A DNA stretch of 64,000 nucleotides, taken from assembly GCF_017726655.1 (NCBI RefSeq), contig NZ_CP072308.1, forward strand, positions 2,176,501-2,240,500, in the 5' to 3' direction. Positions 47,101 to 56,258 of the stretch are shown here, one piece after another (position 1 is the first letter of the stretch; the number at the start of each line of letters is the position of its first letter). The notes beneath the pieces were generated by a model, which was not told where the DNA came from, made no database searches, and saw only the letters and a list, made by a program, of their open reading frames with translations. A program made the position numbers and the translations under genes. Source of the DNA: Agrobacterium tumefaciens (GTDB lineage: Bacteria > Pseudomonadota > Alphaproteobacteria > Rhizobiales > Rhizobiaceae).

Positions 47101-50100
47101 GGCGGAGACCGAGGACCGGCTGTTCGTTTCCGAGCACGTCTCCTTTGAGTTGCGCAAGATTGCCCGCCGCACATGGCGCTATTACGAGACTTTCGTAACG
47201 CCGCAGGAAAACCATCTGCCGCCTGACAATTTCCAGGAAACGCCGGAGCCGATCGTCGCTTCGCGCACCTCGCCCACCAATATCGGCGTGTATCTTCTGT
47301 CCGTCATTTCGGCGCGCCAGTTCGGCTGGATCAGCTTTGCCGATACGCTGGAGCGGATCGAAAACACGATCCAGACCGTCGAGAAGATGGAAAAATATCG
47401 TGGCCATCTCTACAACTGGTATCACACAGACACGTTGCAGACGCTTGGACCGCGCTATGTTTCGGCGGTGGATAGCGGCAACCTTGCCGGCCACCTGATT
47501 GCGGTGTCGTCCGCCTGCCGTGACTGGGCGGAAGCGCCTTCCGCGCATCTGCAGGGCAATCTGGATGGCATTGGCGATGTTGCCGGCATCCTGCGCGAAA
47601 CGCTGAACGCCCTGCCCGACAACCGCAAGACCCTGCGTCCGCTGCACCGGCGTCTCGAAGAACGTATCATCGGCTTTTCCAATGCGCTGGCTTCCGTCAA
47701 GCGGGAGCATGAATTCGCCTCGATCCGCGTCATCAATCTCGCCGTGCTGGCGCGCGACATCCAGAAGCTCGCCACCAATGTGGACCACGAGGTAAATTCG
47801 ACGCAAAGTGCGGAAGTGACGCGCTGGGCGCAATTGCTGGTGGAATGCTGTGAGGCGCATATTTCCGACAGCGCCATCGACCTCACCAACATGGAGCCGC
47901 TGCGCCAGCGTCTTGCGTCGCTACGCGACCGCAGCCGCGATCTCGCCTTCTCGATGGATTTCACCTTCCTTTACCGGAAGGATCGCCGACTTCTGTCAAT
48001 TGGCTACCGCGTCGAGAGCAAGGAGCTGGATGAGGCCTGCTACGATCTTCTGGCGTCGGAATGCCGCCTGACCAGCTTGTTCGCCATTGCCAAGGGCGAC
48101 CTGCCGACAGAGCACTGGTATCGTCTCGGCCGTCAGGTCGTGCCGATCGGTGCGCAAGGCGCGCTGGTGTCCTGGTCTGGCTCGATGTTCGAATATCTGA
48201 TGCCGCCGCTCGTCATGCAGGAGCGTCAGGGCGGCATTCTCAACCAGACCAACAATTTGATCGTCAAGGAACAGATGAACCATGGCCGCCGTCTCGGCAC
48301 GCCATGGGGCATTTCCGAAGCAGCGTTCAACGCCCGCGATCACAACATGAACTACCAGTACACCAACTTCGGTGTGCCGACCCTTGGCCTGAAGCGTGGG
48401 CTTGGCCAAAACGCGGTCATCGCCCCCTATGCCTCGATTCTGGCCAGCCAGTACGATCCTGATGGCGCGCTGGAAAACCTCGAAAAGCTGCGCAAACTTG
48501 GCGCACTTGGTCAGTACGGTTTCCACGATGCGGTGGATTTCACGCCGACACGCGTTCCGGACGGTAAGGTCTGCGCGGTGGTTTACAATTATTATGCCCA
48601 CCACCACGGCATGTCGATTGCGGCTGTCGCCAACGTTGCCTTCGATGGAATGCTGCGTGAACTCTTCCACTCCGATCCGGTGATCGAGGCGGCCGAGTTG
48701 CTGCTGCAGGAAAAGGCGCCACGCGAAGTGCCCGTTATGAGCGCCAAATACGAGCCGGAAACCCCCGGCAAGGAACAGGCGGATCTGCTGCGCGCCGAAG
48801 TACGCACCATTGCCGACCCCGCCGTGCGTGACCGCGAGGTGGTGTTCCTTTCGAACGGCCATTATTCCACCATGCTCACCGCGACAGGTGCAGGTTACTC
48901 GAAATGGAACGGACAGGCGATTTCCCGCTGGAAGGCCGATCCGACAGAAGATCGCTGGGGAACGTTTATCTTCCTGCGCGACACAACGAACGGACAATGG
49001 TGGAGTGCGACGGCTGAACCACGCGTGGCCGAAGGTGAAAAGACCAAGACCGTCTTCACCGACGACAAGGCCGAGTTTCACAAGACCATCGGCGACCTGC
49101 AGAGCGTCGTCGAATGCATCGTCGCAACCGAACACGATGCCGAGGGGCGCCGGATCACCCTTCTGAACGTGGGCTCTGAGGATCGCTACATTGAAGTGAC
49201 CTCCTACATGGAGCCGGTCATCGCGTCTGAAGACGATGACAATGCCCATCCGCTCTTCTCTCGGATGTTCGTCCAGACGGAAATTGGACGTCGCGGCGAT
49301 GTCATCCGCGCCTGGCGTAACCGTCGCAGCCCGAACGAACCGGGTACCGTGATCGCGCATCTGGCCGCCGATAATGCCGGCCCGTCGCGGCCGACTGAAT
49401 TCGAGACCGACCGTGCCAAATTCATTGGCCGCGGACGCTCGTTGCGTGAAGCGGCGGCATTCGATGCCGGCGCGACGCTCTCCAGCACGGACGGGTTCAC
49501 GCTCGATCCCATTCTCTCGCTCCGCCGCACCGTACGCGTGCCGGCTGGCAAGAAGGTTAGCGTGATCTTCTGGACGATCGCCGCCCCGAGCCGTGAGGAA
49601 GTCGATAAGGCGATTGACCGTTACCGTCATCCGGATGCCTTCGCCCATGAACTCGTTCATGCCTGGACGCGCACACAGGTGCAGATGCGCCATGTGGGCG
49701 TCACCTCGCAGCAGGCGGCCGCCTTCCAGCATCTCGGCCGTTATCTGACCTATCCCGACATGCACCTGCGGGCGGATTCGGAAACGCTGAAGACGGGCTT
49801 GGCCTCGCAGCGCGCGCTGTGGCCGCTTGCCATCTCCGGCGATTTCCCGATCTTCAGCCTGCGCATCAATGACGACATGGATATGGATATTGCCCGTGAG
49901 GCGCTGAGTGCTCACGAGTATCTGCGGTCGCGTGGCGTGATCTTCGATCTCGTTATCGTCAATGAGCGGGCTGCATCCTACGCACAGGACATGCAGCACG
50001 CTCTGGATCATATTTCCGAGGCGCAGCGCCGCATCAATCCTGCCGATGGCGGTCGCCCGCACGTCTTCTCGGTCCGCCGCGACCTGATGGACGAAGAGAC

Positions 50101-52657
50101 GTGGAACGCGCTTCTTGCCGCGTCCCGCGTCGTGCTGCACGTTCGCAATGGCAAGATCGTTGACCAGATCAACCGTGCCGTGTCGCTGTTTGCGGCGCAT
50201 CGCGGTCCTGACGGCACCGGCGATGTTGCGCAGGCGCGTCTCCCTATGCCGGCCTTCCCGGTTGCGGAGCCGGTCGAAGATGCTGATGATCTCGATTTCT
50301 GGAACGGTTTCGGCGGCTTTTCCAGAGACGGCCGGGAATATGTCGTGCGCCTGCATGGTGGCCAGTCCACGCCACACCCATGGATCAATGTCATCTCGAA
50401 CGAGAACTTCGGTTTCCATATTTCGGCAGAAGGCGCCGGTTTCAGCTGGAGCCGCAATTCCCGCGATTATCAGCTGACGCCATGGAGCAACGATCCGGTC
50501 ATCAACCGGCCCGGTGAGGCTTTCTACGTCGCTGACGTGGAGACGGGAAAGCTCTATACGCCCTGCGCCGCGCTCTCGCGCGATCCGGAAGCTCTGTTCG
50601 AAACCCGTCATGGCCTCGGCTACTCGGTGTTAACTGGAACGGCCGATACGCTGGAGGTGGAACTGACTCAAACGGTTGACCGGGAGAAGCCGGTCAAGTT
50701 CTCGCAGGTCATCGTTCGCAACAAGGGCTCGAAAAGCCGCCGCCTGAAAGTGTATGCTTACGTGGAATGGGTGCTGGGAACCAACGGTCAGAAATCTGCG
50801 CCGTTCATCCTCAGCAGGCACGACGCCGGCAGCAATGCGATCTTTGCATCGAACCCCTACAGCATCGATTATAGCGATCGCACGGCGTTCCTCACGCTGG
50901 ACAGCGAGGCGAGCGGTTTCACGACCAGCCGCCGGGAATTCATCGGCCGCTTCGGCTCCGCACAGGCTCCGCAGGGTATCGTGTCGGGAGCGGCGCTGAG
51001 CGGTAGCACCGAAGTCGACGGTGACCCCTGTGCAGTGTTGATGCAGGAGATCCACCTGAAGCCCGGCGAAGAACGGCATATGACCTTCATTCTCGGCGAT
51101 GCCGATACTGCAGGGGAAGCCGAAGCGCTGGTGAAGGACGTTCGCCAGGCGGACTTCCAGGCGGTGCTCGAAGAGAACAAGGCGTTCTGGACGGGCTTTA
51201 CCGGGCAGTTGCACGTGTCCACACCGGACGCAGGCTTCAACCACATGGTCAATAGCTGGCTGCCATATCAGGCGCTCGCCTGCCGTATCCTGGCCCGCAC
51301 GGCCTTCTATCAGTCGAGCGGTGCCTTTGGCTTCCGCGACCAGTTGCAGGACACGCTGGCGTTCCTGCTGTACCAGCCGGATCTCGCCCGCAAGCAGATC
51401 CTGCGTGCGGCTGGCCGGCAGTTCCCGGAGGGTGACGTCCAGCATTGGTGGCTGCCGCTGACGGGCGCGGGCGTTCGTACGACGATTTCGGACGACGTTG
51501 TCTGGCTCGCCTATGCGATCAACCAGTATGTTTCCGCGACCGGCGATGTTGCCATCCTCGATGAAAGCATTCCCTTCCTGAAAGGGCCTGCGCTGATGCC
51601 TGGCCAGCACGATGCCTTCTTCCAGCCGGAAACCAGCGCCAAATCCGCGACGCTGTACGAACATGCTGCGCTTGCGCTTGATCTCGCCATTCACCGGACG
51701 GGGGAAAACGGTCTGCCGCTGATCCTTGGCGGTGACTGGAACGACGGGATGAACCGGGTGGGCGTCGGTGGCAAGGGCACCAGTGTCTGGCTTGGCTGGT
51801 TCCTGGCCGGGGCATTGCGCGATTTCATCGAGATTGCGGAAAAGCGCGGGGATAGCGACCGTGTCGGCAAGTGGGCATCGCATCGGGAAAAGCTGCGCAA
51901 TGCGCTGGAAACAGCGGGTTGGGATGGCAGCTATTATCGCCGCGGCTATTTTGATGACGGCACGCCGCTTGGCTCAGCCAGTAGCGAAGAATGCCGGATC
52001 GATTCCCTCGGCCAGAGTTGGAGCGTTTTGTCCGGCGAAGGCGAAGAGGGGCGATCCCGCCAGGCGATGGACGCCGTCATGGAGCATCTTGTCGATGAAG
52101 AGACCGGCATTATCCGCCTCTTCACGCCAGCCTTCTCACGTGCACCGCATGATCCCGGTTATATCAAGGGATATCCGCCGGGCGTGCGCGAAAACGGCGG
52201 GCAATATACCCATGCAGCCACCTGGGTGGTGCTTGCGCTCGCCAAACAGGGCAGGGCGCAGGAGGCCTGGAACTGCTTCAAGCTTCTGAACCCGGTCAAT
52301 CACGCGCTCGATGCGGCCTCATCGGAAACCTATCGGGTCGAGCCCTATGTGGTGACCGCAGATGTTTATGGCGAGGGCGCTTATGCGGGCCGTGGCGGTT
52401 GGAGTTGGTATACGGGTTCGGCCGGTTGGCTCTATCGCGCAGCGGTCGAGGGTATTCTCGGCGTTACCCGCACCGACGGCAACCTGCATGTCACGCCGTC
52501 TCTGCCAGCCGACTGGGATGGTTTCTCGATAAAGGTCACGCTTGACGGTAAGACAAGAAATATTGCCGTTACACGCAAGACTGGCTCGGAGGACATTACC
52601 GTGTCCGTCGATGGAAAAGATTTGGCGGCCGGTGACAGGGTGATCCCGTTCGACTGA
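44162..52657 (+). CDS. chvB: cyclic beta-1,2-glucan synthase ChvB/NdvB
   Basis: This 2831-aa inner-membrane enzyme makes cyclic beta-1,2-glucan, the periplasmic osmoregulated glucan needed for attachment, virulence or nodulation in rhizobia. The N-terminal part leads to a membrane pair (about 405-465) and a GT84 glycosyltransferase domain, with LDADTRL near 621 and RQHRWARGDWQ near 769. More membrane segments follow (about 810-855 and 935-978). The large C-terminal half holds two GH94-like phosphorylase modules controlling chain length, including GGDWNDGMN near 2525. Length equals the known proteins. The ribosome binding site is weak. It converges with chvA. Confidence 0.98.
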   Translation: MSFHITPTAAARDSETKQIDHNDSIRASYMTIEELHDAGAALSRDGADSLPGFMAFDFFERHRENEKEILRVYRTTAVDAENGATITPAAEWLLDNHYVIEEAIQEVRRDFPRKFYRQLPTMTVGGVTIPRVMALGWLYVAHTHSTVSRENMTALVDGYQTSKTLQIGELWALPSIIRFVLIENLRRISIRVERSRRMRQKANEVVDEIIRLNDAEASAALLKQVDSLVDDPTFATQFLYRLRNGSQTSGFAVAWLEERLHAAGTDAENVMMSEHNRLASGNVTMGNIVKSLREIDDTEWSVWFEEVSHIDKVLREETDYEVLDFGSRNTYRNTIELLARRSPKSEVEVARAAVEMARADTPEGADDNHRVNVGSVLVGQRRFELEKALAYRPLVSQHIVRAMRKFNWLAIAAPVLLITALAMLAVGWFLANAGMPWYVVAAFLLMFALPASEGATGLFNTLVTFFVKPFRLVGYEFKSGIPEDARTLVAVPCMLTSRDSVDEMMRNIEVHYLANPHGEIYFSLVSDWRDAQYEQSDDDIEILDYAKRELATLNSRYAFDGKTRFYLLHRRRIYNPAEGCWMGWERKRGKLHELNMLLRGDKDTTFLSGANIVPEGVKYVMTLDADTRLMRDAVTKLVGKMHHPINRPKIDPVSGRVVEGYGLLQPRVTPSLTTGKDASVFQRVFSINRGIDPYVFTVSDVYQDLTSEGTFTGKGLYDVDAFEAALKGRIEENAILSHDLLEGSFARCALVTDVELVEDFPTRYEVEVSRQHRWARGDWQLLPFILDSARGVTAIGRWKMVDNLRRSLTPIAWFFASILGWYFMDPLGALIWQILLIFSLFVAPTLSLLSGLVPRSTDIVPQAHFHTIWSEIRATNAQVALRIVFIADAACMMTDAIARSLYRLLVSHKLMLEWRTAASMQSSAQGSIIDYYRQMWHAPVVAMLGLLFAALPGDNAFLIGIPFTVLWVLSPAVAWYVSQSAETEDRLFVSEHVSFELRKIARRTWRYYETFVTPQENHLPPDNFQETPEPIVASRTSPTNIGVYLLSVISARQFGWISFADTLERIENTIQTVEKMEKYRGHLYNWYHTDTLQTLGPRYVSAVDSGNLAGHLIAVSSACRDWAEAPSAHLQGNLDGIGDVAGILRETLNALPDNRKTLRPLHRRLEERIIGFSNALASVKREHEFASIRVINLAVLARDIQKLATNVDHEVNSTQSAEVTRWAQLLVECCEAHISDSAIDLTNMEPLRQRLASLRDRSRDLAFSMDFTFLYRKDRRLLSIGYRVESKELDEACYDLLASECRLTSLFAIAKGDLPTEHWYRLGRQVVPIGAQGALVSWSGSMFEYLMPPLVMQERQGGILNQTNNLIVKEQMNHGRRLGTPWGISEAAFNARDHNMNYQYTNFGVPTLGLKRGLGQNAVIAPYASILASQYDPDGALENLEKLRKLGALGQYGFHDAVDFTPTRVPDGKVCAVVYNYYAHHHGMSIAAVANVAFDGMLRELFHSDPVIEAAELLLQEKAPREVPVMSAKYEPETPGKEQADLLRAEVRTIADPAVRDREVVFLSNGHYSTMLTATGAGYSKWNGQAISRWKADPTEDRWGTFIFLRDTTNGQWWSATAEPRVAEGEKTKTVFTDDKAEFHKTIGDLQSVVECIVATEHDAEGRRITLLNVGSEDRYIEVTSYMEPVIASEDDDNAHPLFSRMFVQTEIGRRGDVIRAWRNRRSPNEPGTVIAHLAADNAGPSRPTEFETDRAKFIGRGRSLREAAAFDAGATLSSTDGFTLDPILSLRRTVRVPAGKKVSVIFWTIAAPSREEVDKAIDRYRHPDAFAHELVHAWTRTQVQMRHVGVTSQQAAAFQHLGRYLTYPDMHLRADSETLKTGLASQRALWPLAISGDFPIFSLRINDDMDMDIAREALSAHEYLRSRGVIFDLVIVNERAASYAQDMQHALDHISEAQRRINPADGGRPHVFSVRRDLMDEETWNALLAASRVVLHVRNGKIVDQINRAVSLFAAHRGPDGTGDVAQARLPMPAFPVAEPVEDADDLDFWNGFGGFSRDGREYVVRLHGGQSTPHPWINVISNENFGFHISAEGAGFSWSRNSRDYQLTPWSNDPVINRPGEAFYVADVETGKLYTPCAALSRDPEALFETRHGLGYSVLTGTADTLEVELTQTVDREKPVKFSQVIVRNKGSKSRRLKVYAYVEWVLGTNGQKSAPFILSRHDAGSNAIFASNPYSIDYSDRTAFLTLDSEASGFTTSRREFIGRFGSAQAPQGIVSGAALSGSTEVDGDPCAVLMQEIHLKPGEERHMTFILGDADTAGEAEALVKDVRQADFQAVLEENKAFWTGFTGQLHVSTPDAGFNHMVNSWLPYQALACRILARTAFYQSSGAFGFRDQLQDTLAFLLYQPDLARKQILRAAGRQFPEGDVQHWWLPLTGAGVRTTISDDVVWLAYAINQYVSATGDVAILDESIPFLKGPALMPGQHDAFFQPETSAKSATLYEHAALALDLAIHRTGENGLPLILGGDWNDGMNRVGVGGKGTSVWLGWFLAGALRDFIEIAEKRGDSDRVGKWASHREKLRNALETAGWDGSYYRRGYFDDGTPLGSASSEECRIDSLGQSWSVLSGEGEEGRSRQAMDAVMEHLVDEETGIIRLFTPAFSRAPHDPGYIKGYPPGVRENGGQYTHAATWVVLALAKQGRAQEAWNCFKLLNPVNHALDAASSETYRVEPYVVTADVYGEGAYAGRGGWSWYTGSAGWLYRAAVEGILGVTRTDGNLHVTPSLPADWDGFSIKVTLDGKTRNIAVTRKTGSEDITVSVDGKDLAAGDRVIPFD

Positions 52658-52687
52658 TGCGACAAGGGCATGTCCGCGCTTAATGCT

Positions 52688-52718
52688 GGGCCTCTGCGGG
52701 ATGCAGGGGCCCTTTTTT
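52688..52718 (+). terminator. terminator of chvB
   Basis: GGGCC-T-CTGC and GCAG-G-GGCCC pair around GGGAT, followed by TTTTTT, about 30 bp after the chvB stop codon. Confidence 0.92.
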
Positions 52719-53264
52719 GTGGTGCCCTCCCGGTCAGCTTCAGGGCGTGGCCGGATAACAGGTCCAGCGCGGCCTCCTTAACTTTAGAGCTGGAAGGCCC
52801 CGCTAAGCAGGACGTGAGCCAAGATCAGTGAGCTGCATGGCGAGGTCACGATATTCACGCTCCCCTTTCACAAGCAGGGTCCTCGCGAGTGCGTCCTGGC
52901 CTCACCCGTTTTGTGGGCGAAGCGGACCTGCGTGAGCCATTTTGCAAAGCCGTCTTGACGTCCGCGTCCGCGTCCGCGGGGTGGTGACATCTTCGAAAGA
53001 TCGAAAGAAAGCGATCGTTGTCCTTCAAACACGTCATTCGCAGAAGCCGAGCTGCTTACATTTTCGCCCATTCTTTGCTGGCCTTGTCGTGTTGGCAGGC
53101 GCGCGCTGGGCATCCTTGTTCGAATTGCACACTTTATCTCGCTGCCGTTTCGTCGGCTTTCGGGAAATCTGCTTCCCATTGGCCAGACCGACTTTTGGCT
53201 ATCGAATTTGCTGACTGGTGCTCCTTGACCGCAGGCAGCGATGCGTCTGGTAGATAAAGCGGGA

Positions 53265-53294
53265 ATAAAAAAGGGCGGACATTGCTGTCCGCCC
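53265..53294 (-). terminator. terminator of chvA
   Basis: On the minus strand, GGGCGGAC/GTCCGCCC with a 6-nt loop is followed by TTTTTTATT. It lies about 22 bp after the chvA stop. Confidence 0.93.
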
Positions 53295-53316
53295 CCGCTT
53301 TCGCCCTGGTCCATCC

Positions 53317-55083
53317 TCAGGAGGCTATCGCCTTCGGTCGGTTTTGCTGGGCTTCGTCTTCCGTCAGCAGGCCGCTGGTGCGCAGCAGCGATGTGAAACG
53401 TCCACCGCGCTGGCTGAGTTCATCGAAGGTACCCTTTTCGATGACCCGGCCCTGATCGAGGAACAGCACGAGGTCGGCATCACGCACCGTGGAAAGCCGG
53501 TGAGCGATGATGAATGTCGTGCGGTTCTTTCTCAGCGCGTCGACAGCGGCTTTCACGCGGGCTTCGGTTTCAACGTCCAGCGCACTGGTTGCTTCGTCCA
53601 GAACAAGGATAGGCGCGTTCTTGAGGATGGCGCGGGCGATGGCGATACGCTGGCGCTCGCCGCCTGACAGACGGTTGCCGCGCTCGCCGACCTGCGTCAG
53701 GTAGCCGTTGATGCGGCTGTCGATGAAGTCCGTCGCTGCTGCCGCTGCTGCCGCCTCCACCACTTCCGCATCGGTGGCGGTCTCCCGGCCGAGGCGAATG
53801 TTTTCACGGATCGAGCGGTTCAGCAGGCCGGCATCCTGGAAGACGGTCGCGATGGAATTGCGCAGTGAGTTTTTCGTCACCGTTGAAATATCGGTACCGT
53901 CGATCAGGATCTGGCCGGAATCCGGATCATAAACGCGCTGCAACAGGTTGATGAGCGTGGTCTTACCCGCACCGGTCGGCCCAACGATCGCAATCGTTTC
54001 GCCGGCCTTCGCCGTAAACGACACGTCGTGAACGCCCTGTTTGGTATTGGCGAAACCGAAATTGACGTTGCGGAACTCGACCGTACCGGAGACATTCGAC
54101 AATTCGCGGGCATCGCCGGGTTCTTCGCGTTCTTTCACGGAATCTTCCAGAACGAAGAAGTCCTCAAGCTTGGCACGTGCCTCGAAGATCTGCGTCACGA
54201 ACTGGCGCATCTGGTCGAGACGGCCGATCAGCAGATTGGCGAAACCGATGAAGGCGATCACGTCACCGACGCGGATTTCGCCATTCTTTACCAGCACCGT
54301 GCCGATGACGAGGATGATCATCATCGAAACAGTGGAGGCCGTGCGGTTCAGCGCACTGGCGAATGCCCACCAGTCGAGTACCGGATATTGAGCGCTCAGC
54401 AGCTTTTCCGTGAAGGATTTCAGAGCCTTCGTTTCCGCCTCGATACGGTTGTAGCTGTGCAGGACCGAAACGTTGCTGATGGAATCGCTGACATGGGCAA
54501 AAACGCTGTGATAGTGTTCTTCCACGGAGGCCTGGCCGTCCTTGGTGCGGCTCATCACCCACTTGCCGATGAACCAGTAGACGATGCCGAGGCCGATCAG
54601 CACGAAGCTGAGGCGCAGGTCCATGGACATGGCGGTCGGCACGAGTAGAACCAGCGCAACGAAGGTCGCAAGGTGCGTGCGCATGAATTCGAGCCAGAGG
54701 CCGAAGAGCGTTTCGCTTGCGCGCAGCAGGGTATGCAGCGCATTGGACGTGCCACGCTGATGATGCCAGGAAAGCGGCATCGAAATAATGCGGCCGAAGG
54801 CTTCCGTCAGGAGCGACGCCCGCCTGCCATGGGCAAGCCTGTCCGCCTCGCGGGCAACCGCGACATAGGCCACGGTGTTGAAGACGCCAAAACCCGCCCA
54901 GAGGATAAGGATGGACGTGACGTTGGAGCCGGAAGAGATGGCGTCGATGATACGGCCGAACAGAACGGGTTCGGCGATGGTGATCGCTGCAAGAATGACG
55001 TTGGCGATGACGACAACAGCCACACGCCATTTATGAACGGTCAGATAGCGCAGGGCGCGCGTGTAAACCTGAAACAGGGTCAA
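53317..55083 (-). CDS. chvA: beta-1,2-glucan exporter ABC transporter ChvA/NdvA
   Basis: This 588-aa fused ABC exporter has six predicted membrane segments (about 15-290) and a nucleotide-binding domain. The NBD contains Walker A GPTGAGKTT near 371, the signature LSGGERQ near 474 and Walker B VLDEATSALD near 495. Sequence, length and linkage to chvB fit ChvA/NdvA, which moves cyclic beta-1,2-glucan to the periplasm. The start codon is TTG at 55083, with only a weak ribosome binding site. It is transcribed convergently with chvB, and its upstream region is shared with the luxR-type gene. Confidence 0.96.
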   Translation of the reverse strand: MTLFQVYTRALRYLTVHKWRVAVVVIANVILAAITIAEPVLFGRIIDAISSGSNVTSILILWAGFGVFNTVAYVAVAREADRLAHGRRASLLTEAFGRIISMPLSWHHQRGTSNALHTLLRASETLFGLWLEFMRTHLATFVALVLLVPTAMSMDLRLSFVLIGLGIVYWFIGKWVMSRTKDGQASVEEHYHSVFAHVSDSISNVSVLHSYNRIEAETKALKSFTEKLLSAQYPVLDWWAFASALNRTASTVSMMIILVIGTVLVKNGEIRVGDVIAFIGFANLLIGRLDQMRQFVTQIFEARAKLEDFFVLEDSVKEREEPGDARELSNVSGTVEFRNVNFGFANTKQGVHDVSFTAKAGETIAIVGPTGAGKTTLINLLQRVYDPDSGQILIDGTDISTVTKNSLRNSIATVFQDAGLLNRSIRENIRLGRETATDAEVVEAAAAAAATDFIDSRINGYLTQVGERGNRLSGGERQRIAIARAILKNAPILVLDEATSALDVETEARVKAAVDALRKNRTTFIIAHRLSTVRDADLVLFLDQGRVIEKGTFDELSQRGGRFTSLLRTSGLLTEDEAQQNRPKAIAS

Positions 55084-55415
55084 ATTTTCAATCCAGTCTG
55101 AGCGTCTTTACAAGCGGTTTGGTGTTCGGATCAGAACAAAGCTACTTTAGCAATGTTGCATGGTCCGGCGAATTTTGTGTAATTATCGCTCTTTCAGTCT
55201 GAATGGCGGCTTAACAGATCACGCTCGCTGTTGTTCGCCGCCTGCAGCCGAAGTTTTCAACACGGTGCCGTCACAAGATTTCGCATTATCGTTTTAGGGA
55301 TTGCTAACAACGGTATGTTCAATTTTTGCCGACCGGCGCCCGAGTAACATGACGTCATCGCGGGACTACGTCCTCCGTGTCATCCCATCAAGCCTAGTCC
55401 GGACTCTGTGTCTTT
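55084..55415. other. 332-bp divergent promoter region of chvA and the luxR gene
   Basis: AT-rich and non-coding. Two perfect 10-bp palindromes precede the LuxR gene: ATGACGTCAT at 55349-55358 and AGTCCGGACT at 55396-55405, with centres 47 bp apart. No canonical lux/tra box was seen. Confidence 0.45.
55349..55405. promoter_or_regulatory. two 10-bp palindromes upstream of the luxR gene
   Basis: ATGACGTCAT ends 57 bp before the start codon and AGTCCGGACT ends 10 bp before it. The second overlaps the position of a ribosome binding site, which is otherwise poor. Autoregulation is possible but unproven. Confidence 0.35.
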
Positions 55416-56153
55416 ATGCAAGATATTCTTCACTTCATCTCTGCGTGTTACCAGGCAGGAAGCGCCGACCGCGTCCGCTCCGAATTTTCGTCGCTCATTC
55501 GAGACTATGGCTTCGACTATTTTCTGGTCAGCAAACGGATGACGGGCGAGCTCGCCTCGACCGGTCAGGTTCTTGCGCAGCATTTGCCGGAGGGCTGGCT
55601 GGAGGTTTACAGGGCCAAGAAGTACAATCTCGTCGATCCCGTCCGCAAGGTAATCGGCATGGTCCACAAGCCGTTCCAGTGGAAGGACGCGCTGGATGGG
55701 CTGCCGCGGGCAATGCATCGCAAAAGGGCAAGCGTTTTCCTGCACGATGCCAGCCGTTACGGCCTGCAGGGAGGTTATGCTTTCCCGGTGCATGGGCGTG
55801 CGGGATTCATCGGTGCGGTGTTCATTGGCGGAGAAGATCGGCAATTGTCTTCCCTGCAGGTGGAGCTACTCGATTCCGCCACGCGTGCCGTCTTCTGGCG
55901 GCTGCTCGATCTTTCCGGGCAAGGCGAGGGTTTCAGCAACGCACCGGAGGTTTCGGCGCTGGAACTGACGCGACGCGAAATGGAAGTGCTGGCACTGATG
56001 GCTGATGGCATGACCTCGACGGAGATCGGCCGTCAGTTGTCGATCTCCAATCATACGGTCGACTGGTATATAAACGGAATCCAGCGACGCTTCTGCGCCA
56101 AGAACAGGCAGCACACGGTGGCACTTGCTTTTCGCCATGGTCTGCTGAGTTAA
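55416..56153 (+). CDS. orphan LuxR-family regulator with acyl-homoserine-lactone domain
   Basis: This 245-aa protein has an N-terminal autoinducer-binding domain and a C-terminal GerE-type helix-turn-helix (ELTRREMEVLALMADGMTSTEIGRQL, near 180-205). The AHL-pocket residues Trp61, Tyr65, Asp74, Pro75 and Trp89 all occur with the same spacing as TraR Trp57, Tyr61, Asp70, Pro71 and Trp85. No luxI-type synthase lies in the window, so this is a LuxR solo. It sits between the divergent chvA and the downstream pyc. Confidence 0.88.
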   Translation: MQDILHFISACYQAGSADRVRSEFSSLIRDYGFDYFLVSKRMTGELASTGQVLAQHLPEGWLEVYRAKKYNLVDPVRKVIGMVHKPFQWKDALDGLPRAMHRKRASVFLHDASRYGLQGGYAFPVHGRAGFIGAVFIGGEDRQLSSLQVELLDSATRAVFWRLLDLSGQGEGFSNAPEVSALELTRREMEVLALMADGMTSTEIGRQLSISNHTVDWYINGIQRRFCAKNRQHTVALAFRHGLLS

Positions 56154-56258
56154 CGCAAACAGAACAATTCTCGCCGGAATTGCCCTTTCCAAGACGGGGT
56201 TTTGCTGCTTAATTCCGCAGTGCAGCAGAATATTGTTTTGGCGTGTGGGGAGACCGTC

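Larger units (their letters stand above)
52658..53316. other. 659-bp convergent gap between chvB and chvA
   Basis: It contains the chvB terminator at 52688 and the chvA terminator at 53265. About 540 bp between them show no convincing gene. The hexamer CGTCCG repeats three times at 52959-52976. A minus-strand frame of 148 codons runs through the chvA terminator and is arginine- and serine-rich without family resemblance. Confidence 0.45.

Noticed and set aside
47996..50611. 871-codon minus-strand frame opposite chvB
   Set aside because: Shadow of the chvB reading frame; composition is biased and there are no motifs or ribosome binding site.
52959..52976. Triple hexamer CGTCCG as a repeat or CRISPR-like array
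   Set aside because: Only three short back-to-back copies, no spacers, and probably chance in GC-rich DNA.
52868..53314. 148-codon minus-strand frame in the chvB-chvA gap
   Set aside because: It begins inside the chvA terminator, is low-complexity and Arg/Ser-rich, and has no ribosome binding site.
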